The notes below the pieces were generated by a model. The model made no database searches and was not told the origin of the DNA. It was given only the letters and a program-made list of their open reading frames with translations. 64,000 nt of DNA from JBCCXL01 sp039191605 (GTDB taxonomy: Bacteria > Acidobacteriota > Thermoanaerobaculia > Multivoradales > JAHZIX01). This document shows positions 24,825 to 33,301 of the stretch, one piece after another (position 1 is the first letter of the stretch; every line of letters begins with the position of its first letter). The stretch spans positions 1 to 64,000 of the forward strand of contig JBCCXL010000004.1 in NCBI GenBank assembly GCA_039191605.1, read 5' to 3'. A program made the translations under genes and the position numbers.

Positions 24825-24943
24825 ATCGGTAGAGCCCAGGTCGGTGGAATCCGAGTCGCTGAAGTCCGAGGGCTTGCCGCAGTCTCCTAGAATCTCCTAG
24901 ATCATTCCCCGACTCCTGAACGTTAAATCCTCAGAGGGCAACC

Positions 24944-25348
24944 ATGAGCGACGAATCCCCTTCTCATGCATCAGACAACCCGCCCGTCGTCGGTATCCCT
25001 AGCGGCAGCCGTAAAGATCTGCGGGATGTAGCCATGTATCAGAAGGGCATCATCTTCTGCATCCTGACCCAGCTCTTCGGCGCCGTGGCCCAGGTGGTGC
25101 TACCGGGAGAAGCGCGACTGCTGTTGTTGATCGTCCTGCTCTTGGTAAGCGTCGTCAGCGCCGTACTGGTCTTTCTGTTGGCGATCCGGGTCTATGGCAC
25201 CGCCGTCGGGCTGGTGTTGGGCCTACTCGCCCTAGTCCCCCTCCTCGGCCTGCTGATCCTGCTCATCGTCAACCGCAAGGCCACCGGTATCCTGCGCCAG
25301 AACGGAATCCCCGTCGGGCTGATGGGGGCGGATAGCTCGCAAATTTGA
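24944..25348 (+). CDS. Small integral membrane protein
   Basis: The protein has 134 residues; GAGGG lies before ATG 24944. A 30-residue polar N-terminus is followed by three hydrophobic helices (KGIIFCILTQLFGAVAQVVL, LLLLIVLLLVSVVSAVLVFL, GLVLGLLALVPLLGLLILLI). The C-terminus, NRKATGILRQNGIPVGLMG, is a motif often seen at the ends of small bacterial membrane proteins of the yet-unnamed NxKATxxLxxxGxxVGLxG type. Function unknown. Confidence 0.7.
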   Translation: MSDESPSHASDNPPVVGIPSGSRKDLRDVAMYQKGIIFCILTQLFGAVAQVVLPGEARLLLLIVLLLVSVVSAVLVFLLAIRVYGTAVGLVLGLLALVPLLGLLILLIVNRKATGILRQNGIPVGLMGADSSQI

Positions 25349-25468
25349 GAGATGCTCCACCCGAAAGGCGCTTTCTCGCGAGCCATCTGGCGCAGAAGTC
25401 TAGCTAGGCCACTAGCTCAGGAAGTCTCTAGCTCAGAAGTACAGCGATCAGAGGTCGAGGCAAAAGCT

Positions 25469-25855
25469 TCACCCCTCGTCCAGCAGCTTCAGCGCCCGCT
25501 TCGGCGCCACCAGACGGTAGCCCTCCTCCAGCAGCTCCTCCACCAACCCCCAATCGGGGTCTAGGTCCAGGCGCATCCCCACCCAGCCGGAGGGCCCAAC
25601 GTAGGGCGGAACGAAGAAGGTCTCGGGATCGGTTTGCACCCGCAGCTCCTGCTCTTCGAAGGTGGACTTCACCCACACCGCCACTCGGCCGTCACCGTGG
25701 TGGTTTTCGGCGAAGGTGGCGAAGGTCTTGCGGCCTCCCCACCAGGTGGGGGCGCCGTGGGAGAGCTTCTCGCGGGTCTCGGGCCAGGCGGAGATGATGG
25801 AGCGTAGGCGCTCCAGAGCAGCGGTGGGAGCGTTCAGGACTCCCAAAGCCCCCAC
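25469..25855 (-). CDS. MmcQ/YjbR family protein
   Basis: The protein has 128 residues. LRSIISAWPETREKLSHGAP, WWGGRKTFATF, VWVKSTFEEQELRVQTDPET, FFVPPYVGPSGWVGMRLDLD and VEELLEEGYRLVAPKRAL form the standard MmcQ/YjbR layout (a CyaY-like double-wing fold, activity unproven). The start is taken as GTG 25855, giving a 22-base overlap with the preceding VOC gene. This suggests translational coupling, although TTG 25846 is possible. No signal peptide. Confidence 0.82.
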   Translation of the reverse strand: MGALGVLNAPTAALERLRSIISAWPETREKLSHGAPTWWGGRKTFATFAENHHGDGRVAVWVKSTFEEQELRVQTDPETFFVPPYVGPSGWVGMRLDLDPDWGLVEELLEEGYRLVAPKRALKLLDEG

Positions 25856-26361
25856 TCGATGCCGTTCTGAATCAGCACGGCGAAGCGGCCATGGCCCTCG
25901 ATGGGCAGAGCGGGGACGGCGAGGAGCGCGCCGGAGTCGGTGGCTTTCACGATGGCGGCATCGATGTCTTCGACCAGAAAGTAGGGGCGAATCACCGGCT
26001 TCTCATCAGCGCGAAGGGGAGCTCGAATTCCCATCAATCCACCGTCCTTGCGGGGCGCCGTGCGGGCGCCTCCGAAAGCCGGAATGGGATCGCCAAAGGT
26101 GACATCGTAGAAGGATCCGTAGAGCTCGCAGGCGCCCTCGACGTCCGGCGTCACGATCTCCAGGTAGTACACCGAGGGTCCCTCAGCCTTCCCCTCTGCC
26201 GCCGACTCGGCCTCTTGGGCCCAGCTCACCGTCGCCAGCATCGTAGCCAGGACCGCGAGCCCGACGAGCCTGGCAATGCGGGTTGCCCTGCGTAAGGCCA
26301 TAGGATTGTTAGACGCTAACCACCGGACTTCTTCACTGCGGCCTTTGATCGACATATCCAT
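25834..26361 (-). CDS. Exported VOC (glyoxalase-fold) protein
   Basis: The protein has 175 residues from ATG 26361 (GGAGAACGAGG just upstream); a later ATG at 26301 would leave a cleaner signal peptide. A hydrophobic segment ARLVGLAVLATMLATVSWA followed by an AQEAESAAEG spacer suggests export. The VOC domain then reads SVYYLEIVTPDVEGACELYG, MGIRAPL, RPYFLVEDIDAAIVKA and EGHGRFAVLIQNGIEWGLWE, where the final E and H-type positions are the usual metal-site strands. Members range from glyoxalase to resistance proteins, and no substrate is implied. It is translationally linked to the YjbR gene. Confidence 0.75.
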   Translation of the reverse strand: MDMSIKGRSEEVRWLASNNPMALRRATRIARLVGLAVLATMLATVSWAQEAESAAEGKAEGPSVYYLEIVTPDVEGACELYGSFYDVTFGDPIPAFGGARTAPRKDGGLMGIRAPLRADEKPVIRPYFLVEDIDAAIVKATDSGALLAVPALPIEGHGRFAVLIQNGIEWGLWES

Positions 26362-26519
26362 CCTCGTTCTCCGGCGGTCTTGCCGAGGTTCATTCAGGGT
26401 TAGAGCTGGTGAATCATGAAGTTGACTGACAGGATATCAGCGGATGCCCACTACCGTCCCGGCCTGGACACCACAACCCATCACACTGAGATCTCACACT
26501 GATACCCCAGGGAGTTGCC

Positions 26520-27248
26520 ATGAAGACTCTTCCCTCCTTCCCTTCGTCGATCTCCCGCGGGCTTTTGCGCGCCCTCTGGGTCGCAGTTCTGATGACGGCA
26601 ACCACCGCTTCCCTCGAGGCCCAAACCCTCCAGGCGATCTTCTTCGACTTAGGCAATACCCTGATTGAGGATCCCGGCACCGGCACCTTCGTCTTGCGGG
26701 ACGGAGCGCAGGAGACGGTGGACGCGCTCCAGACCTTGGGCCTCCAGCTCGGCGTGATCACCAACGTCCCCGCCGGCTGGACTCGGGCAAATCTCGAGGC
26801 GATCATGGCCCAGCCGGAGTTCCTCGATGAGTTCTCGGTGGTGGTGCTCTCGTCCCAGGCCCCGGCTCCGAAGCCCGACCCATCGATCTACACCTTCGCC
26901 CACGGTCTACTGCAGATTCCGGTACCGATCACTGAAACCGCCTTCGTCGGCGAGACGCTGGGCGAAATCGCCGACGTCTTCCCCAACCCCACCGAGGGCT
27001 GCCGCGCCGTCGGCATGGTGGGCATTCACCTTTCGGACCTGCCCGCCAATCCCTTCGCTAGCTACACGGTGGCCACCGACGATCTGCCCCGGATCGTCGA
27101 GATCGCCCGCGACCTCAATCAGGTTTTTCTCGATGACTTCGAGGACGGCGAACCGTGTCCACCGCGCTGGACGACGCAATGTTCCTCGCTGGCTCCTTCG
27201 GTTCTGGCTCCTTCGACTGTGGCGCCCTGGGTTCTAGCGACCCGCTGA
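26520..27248 (+). CDS. Exported HAD-like protein with atypical fourth motif
   Basis: The protein has 242 residues. An N-terminal signal peptide (ALWVAVLMTATTASLEAQ) precedes a HAD fold: IFFDLGNTLIED (motif I, DxGxT), LGVITNVPAG (motif II), KPDPSIYTFA (motif III lysine) and VGETLGEIADV. In typical HAD phosphatases the last motif is GDxxxxD; here both acidic positions are shifted or replaced (GETLGEIAD), so catalysis is uncertain. The tail VFLDDFEDGEPCPPRW resembles the DGFETG-type tails of exported proteins, as in the 15015 protease. A secreted HAD is unusual. Confidence 0.72.
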   Translation: MKTLPSFPSSISRGLLRALWVAVLMTATTASLEAQTLQAIFFDLGNTLIEDPGTGTFVLRDGAQETVDALQTLGLQLGVITNVPAGWTRANLEAIMAQPEFLDEFSVVVLSSQAPAPKPDPSIYTFAHGLLQIPVPITETAFVGETLGEIADVFPNPTEGCRAVGMVGIHLSDLPANPFASYTVATDDLPRIVEIARDLNQVFLDDFEDGEPCPPRWTTQCSSLAPSVLAPSTVAPWVLATR

Positions 27249-27306
27249 GGCCTTTCCCCTAAGTTCAGGCTAGATCTATTGATTCACTGATCACGGCGAC
27301 ACCACT

Positions 27307-27978
27307 ATGGCAAAAGCCACCGGCACTCTGACCACCTGGAACGACGACAAAGGCTACGGCTTCATCGCCCCCCAGGGCGGCGGCCAGGAGGTCTTCGTTC
27401 ACATCTCGGATGTTCATCGCCGCACCCGGCGCCCCCAAGAAGGAGATCGGGTGACCTACCAGCTGACGACGGATGACCGGGGCCGCCCCCGAGCCCAAGG
27501 CGCCACCCTGGCGGGGGCAACCTCGGCCCCCAGACAGCCAAGGTCTCAGCAGCAAAAACCCCGAGAGCAAAGAACACAGCAGCGAAAGCCGCGGCGGCGC
27601 GGAGGAGCCCCGAAGCGGGCTCCTCTCTTGGTTGTCGGCGGCGCCATCGCCGCGGCGGCCTTGGCGGTAGAGTTCGGCGCGCTTCCGAAGATCTACCTCT
27701 TGTTGGTTGTGGGCCTCAGTCTGGTGACCTTCGTTGCCTACGCCATCGACAAATCCGCCGCCCAAGAAGGAGGCTGGCGCACTCCGGAACAAACCCTGCA
27801 CCTGCTGGCCCTCGCCGGCGGCTGGCCCGGCGCCCTGCTGGCCCAGACTCTGTTGCGCCACAAGACCCGCAAACAGCCCTTCCGCATCGTCTTCTGGCTC
27901 ACCGTGGTGATCCACTGTCTGGCGGTAGGGTCGTGGTTCATTCCCGCGGGCCGGGAATGGTGGCAGTCGATGCTTTGA
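27307..27978 (+). CDS. Cold-shock domain plus DUF1294 membrane protein
   Basis: The protein has 223 residues. Residues 1-70 form a cold-shock domain with the RNA-binding boxes KGYGFIAP and VFVHIS. A basic, glutamine/arginine-rich linker follows (RQPRSQQQKPREQRTQQRKP). The C-terminal half is DUF1294, with three hydrophobic helices and the motifs YAIDKSAAQEGGWRTPEQTL, LALAGGWPGALLAQ and RHKTRKQPFR. CSD-DUF1294 fusions are widespread; the cold-shock part binds single-stranded nucleic acid and the membrane part has no known function. The ribosome-binding site is weak. Confidence 0.88.
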   Translation: MAKATGTLTTWNDDKGYGFIAPQGGGQEVFVHISDVHRRTRRPQEGDRVTYQLTTDDRGRPRAQGATLAGATSAPRQPRSQQQKPREQRTQQRKPRRRGGAPKRAPLLVVGGAIAAAALAVEFGALPKIYLLLVVGLSLVTFVAYAIDKSAAQEGGWRTPEQTLHLLALAGGWPGALLAQTLLRHKTRKQPFRIVFWLTVVIHCLAVGSWFIPAGREWWQSML

Positions 27979-28096
27979 TCGATCGGTGCTGTGATCGAGA
28001 AAAGCACTCCCAGCGCCGCGAGCCTTGGAATCAGAATTTCGTAGCCCTGCAAAACCCACGGCACCGCAACGACGCCACAGCGGAGCTCGGTACGAT

Positions 28097-28125
28097 TTGA
28101 CACCGTGCGGACCTCCCGGTACTTT
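28097..28125 (+). promoter_or_regulatory. Sigma70-type promoter of short-peptide unit 1
   Basis: TTGACA (28097-28102) and TACTTT (28120-28125) are separated by exactly 17 bp. The surrounding CGATTTGACACC...CCTCCCG sequence is repeated at 28604-28630 in front of the second peptide unit. It lies 130 bp upstream of the first peptide's start codon. Confidence 0.7.
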
Positions 28126-28254
28126 GACCTCAGGCCGTTCCGTGTTGCGGCCAGGAGATTGCGAGTTGATCAGAGGTGGTTGCAGGACCAAGACCTCTGG
28201 ACCTCAGCGCGCGCGCTCCATCCATCGTTCATTTCATAGAGTAGGAGGATCACT

Positions 28255-28371
28255 ATGAAAGTCACTACGCAGATCAAAGCCGGGGTCGCGCCTGGCTGCG
28301 GTTGCGGCCGTCTCCTCTGGCATCACGCCAACGGCGGACAATCCAATCCGACGGGCCCCAAGGACGCTTGA
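28255..28371 (+). CDS. Short peptide 1 of the MKVTT family (candidate exported peptide precursor)
   Basis: The peptide has 38 residues with an excellent AGGAGG ribosome-binding site seven bases before ATG 28255. It starts MKVTTQIKAGVAPGC and continues GCGRLLWHHANGG to a proline- and lysine-containing tail. It shares the first 13 residues and a C..G...W..AN pattern with the two peptides at 28761 and 28877. This one has a second cysteine (CGC) and a longer, diverged tail. It has its own promoter and terminator. The adjacent HlyD adaptor and peptidase-type ABC exporter suggest an exported, possibly processed peptide. No modification enzyme lies next to it. Confidence 0.7.
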   Translation: MKVTTQIKAGVAPGCGCGRLLWHHANGGQSNPTGPKDA

Positions 28372-28423
28372 GGTCCTGAGCAACCGTACAGAAGCTGGAG
28401 GCCTTCTCAGACCGCCGGTGCCA

Positions 28424-28465
28424 AGGGTGGTAGCACTGCGCAACGCAGGGTTACCGCCCTTTTTC
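28424..28465 (+). terminator. Rho-independent terminator of short-peptide unit 1
   Basis: AGGGTGGTA...CTGCG pairs with CGCAG...TACCGCCCT around a short loop and is followed by TTTTTC. This is a classical intrinsic terminator 50 bp after the first peptide gene. Confidence 0.8.
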
Positions 28466-28607
28466 GTTGCTTCGCCTTTTCTTCCATCTCGCCTCCATTC
28501 ACCAGGGTTTGACGGCATCAAGGGCTCTTTGAGAAGAGCAATGGCCGTCTCTCCGGGCAGCTGAGCTCCGTATCGAAGGGTCAGAAAAACTCCAACTCTT
28601 CATCGAT

Positions 28608-28636
28608 TTGACACCTTCTGGCCCTCCCGCTACCGT
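28608..28636 (+). promoter_or_regulatory. Sigma70-type promoter of short-peptide unit 2
   Basis: TTGACA (28608-28613), 17 bp, then TACCGT (28631-28636). The box and spacer closely match the promoter at 28097. The distance to the next peptide start (125 bp) is also nearly the same, pointing to duplication of the whole unit. Confidence 0.65.
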
Positions 28637-28760
28637 GCCATCACGTCGACTCGTCAAAGAAGAGAAGCTCGTAGCAAGATCGGCGAAGTCCCTTCCTAGG
28701 ACTCAGCCAATCAATTCTTCTGACCTTCCATCACTCACCTAACTCAGCAGGAGAGGAAGC

Positions 28761-28859
28761 ATGAAAGTCACCACGAAGATCAAGGCCGGCCTCGCCCCGG
28801 ATTGCGAAGAAGGCACTCTCCCTAGTTGGCGCAGAGCCAACGACAGGCTGACGCCCTGA
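28761..28859 (+). CDS. Short peptide 2 of the MKVTT family
   Basis: The peptide has 32 residues; AGGAGAGGAAGC precedes ATG 28761. The sequence begins MKVTTKIKAGLAPDCEEG and ends SWRRANDRLTP. It is followed after 17 bp by the next peptide gene. The first ten residues (MKVTTKIKAG) look like a minimal leader ending in Ala-Gly, a possible site for the C39 protease encoded at 30410, although C39 leaders are normally longer. A single cysteine at residue 15 is conserved in all three peptides. Confidence 0.75.
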   Translation: MKVTTKIKAGLAPDCEEGTLPSWRRANDRLTP

Positions 28860-28876
28860 CCACTCAAAGGAAGATC

Positions 28877-28975
28877 ATGAAAGTCACCACGAAGATCAAA
28901 GCCGGGGTTGCCCCGGATTGCGAAGACGGCACCGTCATTGGCTGGCGAAGGGCCAACGATAGGCTGACGTCCTGA
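28877..28975 (+). CDS. Short peptide 3 of the MKVTT family
   Basis: The peptide has 32 residues; AAAGGAAGATC precedes ATG 28877. It begins MKVTTKIKAGVAPDCEDG and ends GWRRANDRLTS, and differs from peptide 2 at only seven positions, mostly in the middle. It is co-transcribed with peptide 2 and followed by a GCGGTC/GACCGC hairpin (about 28994-29011) before the HlyD gene. The conserved reading frames with synonymous third-base changes between copies 2 and 3 (for example AAG/AAA, GGC/GGG, GAC/GAT) support real coding. Confidence 0.78.
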   Translation: MKVTTKIKAGVAPDCEDGTVIGWRRANDRLTS

Positions 28976-29097
28976 CCAAGCCCTCTCCAAGCGGCGGTCT
29001 TGACTGACCGCTCAAAGCAACAAAAAGGTTTTTCTTGGGAGAGGGTGGTGATCAAAGGGAGAACGGCAGCTAACCCTAAGCGCTGCTCTCCTCAGGA

Positions 29098-30393
29098 TTG
29101 CCACCCTTTTTCCTATTCCAAGCCACTACCTCCAACGGCTTCCACCCCCACTCCACTAGCGCCGAGAGCCCCTGTCCGTTGAGCTTTCCCCATACCTCCC
29201 GCTTCCTGCTGCTCGACAACTTCAAGAGCTGGTCGTGGCTGACCTTGTTGTTCTCTTTGCTCCTCGCTCTGTGGGGGGCCTGGCTCTTCTTTGCCGAGGT
29301 GCCCCTGGTAGAAGCCAGCGAGTCGGGCCGTCTGGAGGTCTCCCAGCGGGTCCACCGCATCGAATCCCCCATCGAGGGAAAGCTGCTTTCCGTCAAGGTG
29401 GTGCTGCGCCAGGCGGTCCAAGAGGGGGACGTGCTCGTCAGCCTCAACTCGGAAGAGGAAGAAGAGCATCTCGCCGAGGCGCAATCCAAGCTGCAGGCGC
29501 TGCTGGCCCGGGAAGAAGCGGTGCAGGCGGAGCTGGGTATCGAGGAGGAGCTGGCGCAGCGGCAGTCCGTCGCAAACGTCGAGGCCCTCAAGGAGGCTCG
29601 GCTGAAGTTCCGCCAGGAGTCCATCTCCTCGAGCTTCGCCGCTCTAGAGGTAGAGAAATCTGAGGCCCTGCAGGAAGCGGGGCTGATCTCGGAAGTCGAC
29701 TGGCTACGGCTCCAGGGAGAGGCGCAGCGCCATCAGGCGATGGCGGACTCCGCCGAGCAGGGGATCCTCACCCTGGAGGCCGAGCAGCGATCCAGTGAGT
29801 CGGAATCTCTCAAGCGTCAAAACCAGCTTGAGCAGGAGCTGCTGAAGATTCGCGAAGAGCGAATCGACCTTCGATTCCAGCTCGATCATCTCCAGCACAC
29901 GATGGAAGATCGCCAGCTTCGTACTCCGGTGGACGGAATTGTCGGCAGCATTACGGAGCTGCGCTCGGGAGCCTTCCTGGAGGTTGGCGATGCGGTAGCC
30001 GAGATCGTGCCCGATGGCGAGGTCACGGTGAGCGCCACCTTCAAGCCCACGGCCCTGGGCCGGGTGAGGCCGGGGCAGCCGGCGACCCTACGACTGGACG
30101 CCTACCCCTGGCCCCAGCACGGCACCGTGCCCTTGGTGGTCGACCGCCTGGCGACGGAGCCCGACGAGGGCACGATTCGAGTGGAGCTGTCTCCCACGAC
30201 GCTGACTTCCGAGGGGGGCTCTTCCAACGAGGAGTCGCTCCCGGCTCTGCCCCTGGAGCACGGCCTGACGGGAAGCATCGAGATCGAGGTCGATCGTCTC
30301 TCCCCGCTGCAATGGCTGCTGCGCGCCGCCGGCGGGCGCCGGGGGCATGCTGCCTCCGCTCCGACCCAACCCGCCTCAACAGACCCAGCTTAG
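29098..30393 (+). CDS. HlyD-family membrane fusion adaptor
   Basis: The protein has up to 431 residues. The start is uncertain: TTG 29098 is the longest in-frame option and another TTG lies 81 bp further on; no strong ribosome-binding site marks either. One membrane helix (WLTLLFSLLLALWGAWLFFA) is followed by a lipoyl-like half-motif (RIESPIEGKLLSVKVVLRQA), a long coiled coil (about residues 120-270) and the second half LRTPVDGIVGSITELRSGAF. These are the features of the periplasmic adaptor of type I peptide exporters. It ends 16 bp before the C39-ABC gene and should link that transporter to the outer membrane. Confidence 0.85.
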   Translation: MPPFFLFQATTSNGFHPHSTSAESPCPLSFPHTSRFLLLDNFKSWSWLTLLFSLLLALWGAWLFFAEVPLVEASESGRLEVSQRVHRIESPIEGKLLSVKVVLRQAVQEGDVLVSLNSEEEEEHLAEAQSKLQALLAREEAVQAELGIEEELAQRQSVANVEALKEARLKFRQESISSSFAALEVEKSEALQEAGLISEVDWLRLQGEAQRHQAMADSAEQGILTLEAEQRSSESESLKRQNQLEQELLKIREERIDLRFQLDHLQHTMEDRQLRTPVDGIVGSITELRSGAFLEVGDAVAEIVPDGEVTVSATFKPTALGRVRPGQPATLRLDAYPWPQHGTVPLVVDRLATEPDEGTIRVELSPTTLTSEGGSSNEESLPALPLEHGLTGSIEIEVDRLSPLQWLLRAAGGRRGHAASAPTQPASTDPA

Positions 30394-30409
30394 TCCCAGG
30401 CCTGCCTCC

Positions 30410-33301
30410 ATGGATCGTCGACAGCGCTCGTTCCTCGTTCCCGAGGTTCTGCAGATCTCGACGATGGACTGCGGCCCGGCGATCCTCGCCAGCGTGCTGG
30501 CAGGCTTCCGCCTGCCCTCGTCCTATGGCCGGCTGCGGGAGCTCTGCCAGACGGACGTCGACGGCACCTCCATCGAAACCCTGGAAGAGGTGCTGAATCA
30601 GCTCAGCCTCGAGGCAGAGCAGGTGATGGTGCCGCCGGAGTTCCTGCTCCAGGACGGCGGACGTAGGGCCAGAGGGAAAGGGGATGAGGGACGACTGCTC
30701 CCCGCCATCGCCGTCGTCACCCAGCCCGACGGCGCCTTCCACTTCATCGTGATCTGGCGCCGCCTCGGCAATTACTTCCAAATTATGGATCCCGCCCGCG
30801 GCCGCCGCTGGGTGCGTGCCGAGACGCTGCAGCGGGAGCTCTATCTCCACAACCAGCAGGTGCCTGGGGAGGCCTGGGCCCAGTGGTCCGCAAGCGCGGA
30901 ATTCCTCGCCCCCATCGAGGCGAGACTGCGGCGCCTGCGGGTTCCCGCCAACGAAATCCGCGGGCTTCTCGCAGAGGCCCGGGAAGCTCCGGAGCCCGCC
31001 AAGACGGGAGTCGCCCCCGCGGCCCTGGAGGCCGCCCTGCGCAGCACCGAAAGCCTCCACCGCAGCGGCGCCCTAGCCCGGGGGCGCAGCGCCGCCGCGG
31101 TGCTGCAGGCCCTCTACCGGCGCGCCCGAGAGGATTGGGAGCGCGACGGCGGGGCACTGCCGCCCAGTTCTTGGTCGGTGCAGCCGGCGCAGGACGCTTC
31201 CCTGGTCGTGCTGCGCGGCTGCGTGCTGGTGAAAGTGCGCCGGCAGCAGGTCGAAGATCCCTCACCGGCTGCCGTCTCCGACACAGCGCCCCAGGCCCAG
31301 GAGAGCCGTGACGAAGCGCCGCAGGCCCAGGACGAAGCGCCCCAGGCCCGTCAGCGCTGGGCCGCCGTCCAGCAGCGCCCGGAGCCCTCACCGGAGCGGC
31401 AGCTATTCGCCCTGCTGCAGCGAAAACACCGCGGCATCCTGGCCCCGGTACTGGGCTCCCTCACCCTCGGCGCCCTGGCCGTGGCCTGCGAGGCTCTGCT
31501 CTTCACCGCCCTCATCGGGCTCGGAGGACAGCTCTCGTCGACCCTCGAGCAATCTCTGCTCCTCGCCCTCGTCGCCCTGCTGATCGCCACCTTCGGCGGC
31601 GTCCACTGGCTCAACCTCAGCGCCCTGCTGCGCCTCGGCCGTCACCTCGAGGCGCAGCTGCGCCAGGCCTTCCTGCGCAAGCTCCCCCGCCTCGGCGTCT
31701 CCTTCTTCAACAGCCGGCTGCGCTCGGACATGGCGGAGCGGGGGCATAACGCCTATGCCCTGCGGGAGCTTCCGCGGGTCCTCGGCAGCGGCGTCACCAG
31801 CGCCTCGGAGCTCCTCTTCACCGTCCTCGCCCTCGCCTGGATGTATCCCGGCGTCGCGCTGCCGGCGGCGGGCTGCGCGATGCTGGCGGTGCTGCTGCCC
31901 TGGGCCTTTCAGCCCCTTCTGGCGGAGCGGGACCTACGGCTGCGCACTCTCTCCGGCACCCTCAGCCGCTTCTTCCTGGACACCTTCCTGGGGCTGGTGC
32001 CGATCCGCGCCCACGGCGCCGAGAGGGTGATCGAAAGGCAGCACGACTCGGTTTTGGACCGCTGGACGGAGGCCGGACTGCGGCTGCAGCGGGTCGCCCT
32101 CGGCGCCGGGCTGCTGCAGAGCGGCCTGAGCACCGGCTTCGCCGCCCTGCTGGTCTTTCTTCACGTCCAGCAGTCGGGAACCGCCGGGCTGCTGCTCCTC
32201 GCCTATTGGGCCCTACGACTGCCTTCCCTCGGCACCGAGATCGCTTCGGCCTTCGAGCGCTACCCCCTCTATCGCAGCCTCGCCCTGCGGCTGCTGGAGC
32301 CCCTCGGGGCTCCCGACGAGGATCAAGATCTCAGCAGCGAAGCTTCCGATACCTCGAGGAGCGAAGGAAGCCCTAGCCTCTCCAGCGACGGGGAAGCTTC
32401 CCAGCCCTCCGCCGTCGGCCTGGAGCTTCGCGGGGTGCACCTGGAGATCTCCGGCCATCCCCTGCTCCAGGACATCGATCTCTCCATCGCCGCGGGGGAA
32501 CACGTCGCCGTTCTCGGCGCCTCCGGCGCGGGCAAATCCACCCTTCTGGGCCTCCTCCTCGGCTGGCATCGACCTAGCCGAGGAGAAATCCAGGTCGATG
32601 GCCGCGACCTCCAGGGCGACGCCCTCCGCCACCTGCGGCAGCGCACCGCCTGGATCGATCCGGCGGTGCAGCTATGGAACCGATCCCTCTCCGCCAATCT
32701 GCGCTACGGCCAGGAAGCGCCACCGGCACCGGAAGCATCACCAGGTCAGCAGAGGAACTCTAGCGACGAACCCGGCGCCTCGCCGGGAGAGCTGCTGGAG
32801 GAAGCGGAGCTCTACGAGCTGGTGGAGAAGCTCCCTCAGGGGCTCACCACCTCGCTGGGAGAGGGCGGCTCGCTGATCTCTGGAGGAGAGGGCCAGCGAG
32901 TGCGCTTCGGCCGCGGCGCCGGCCGACCCCACGCCCGCCTCGCCCTGCTGGACGAAGCCTTCCGCGGCCTCGACGCCGAAACCCGAGGGCGCCTCCTCGC
33001 ACGGGCGCGGCGGCGCTTCCAGCACGCTACGCTCCTCGTCGCCCTGCACAGTCCCCAAGAGGCAAAGAGCTTCGACCGCGTGCTCTTCCTCGCCGACGGC
33101 AGGCTGGTGGAGAGCGGTAGCCCGGAAGAGCTGCTGGCAGACCCCGACTCCGCCTATCGCCGCGCCCTCGAGGCAGAGGAAGCGCTGCACCGCCGCGGCT
33201 GGCGCTCTGCCCAGTGGCGGCATTGGGAGCTTCGAGACGGCCGGGTCGAGGAGAGAGTCTCCTCCGAAGGTGAAGAATCCGCGTCGGGAGATCTTCGATG
33301 A
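30410..33301 (+). CDS. C39-peptidase ABC exporter (bacteriocin-processing type)
   Basis: The protein has 963 residues from ATG 30410. The N-terminal C39 peptidase has Cys21 in STMDCGPAIL, His111 in FHFIVIW and Asp127 in MDPARG, a complete catalytic set. A long insert (about 150-310) precedes the membrane domain (about 330-600). The nucleotide-binding domain has Walker A ASGAGKSTLL, a changed signature ISGGEGQRVRFGRG (LSGGQ to ISGGE) and Walker B LALLDEAFRGLD. Family role: it cleaves the leader of a small peptide and exports it. The last four bases overlap the next ABC gene (ATGA), so the two are coupled. The most likely substrates are the short MKVTT peptides immediately upstream. Confidence 0.88.
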   Translation: MDRRQRSFLVPEVLQISTMDCGPAILASVLAGFRLPSSYGRLRELCQTDVDGTSIETLEEVLNQLSLEAEQVMVPPEFLLQDGGRRARGKGDEGRLLPAIAVVTQPDGAFHFIVIWRRLGNYFQIMDPARGRRWVRAETLQRELYLHNQQVPGEAWAQWSASAEFLAPIEARLRRLRVPANEIRGLLAEAREAPEPAKTGVAPAALEAALRSTESLHRSGALARGRSAAAVLQALYRRAREDWERDGGALPPSSWSVQPAQDASLVVLRGCVLVKVRRQQVEDPSPAAVSDTAPQAQESRDEAPQAQDEAPQARQRWAAVQQRPEPSPERQLFALLQRKHRGILAPVLGSLTLGALAVACEALLFTALIGLGGQLSSTLEQSLLLALVALLIATFGGVHWLNLSALLRLGRHLEAQLRQAFLRKLPRLGVSFFNSRLRSDMAERGHNAYALRELPRVLGSGVTSASELLFTVLALAWMYPGVALPAAGCAMLAVLLPWAFQPLLAERDLRLRTLSGTLSRFFLDTFLGLVPIRAHGAERVIERQHDSVLDRWTEAGLRLQRVALGAGLLQSGLSTGFAALLVFLHVQQSGTAGLLLLAYWALRLPSLGTEIASAFERYPLYRSLALRLLEPLGAPDEDQDLSSEASDTSRSEGSPSLSSDGEASQPSAVGLELRGVHLEISGHPLLQDIDLSIAAGEHVAVLGASGAGKSTLLGLLLGWHRPSRGEIQVDGRDLQGDALRHLRQRTAWIDPAVQLWNRSLSANLRYGQEAPPAPEASPGQQRNSSDEPGASPGELLEEAELYELVEKLPQGLTTSLGEGGSLISGGEGQRVRFGRGAGRPHARLALLDEAFRGLDAETRGRLLARARRRFQHATLLVALHSPQEAKSFDRVLFLADGRLVESGSPEELLADPDSAYRRALEAEEALHRRGWRSAQWRHWELRDGRVEERVSSEGEESASGDLR

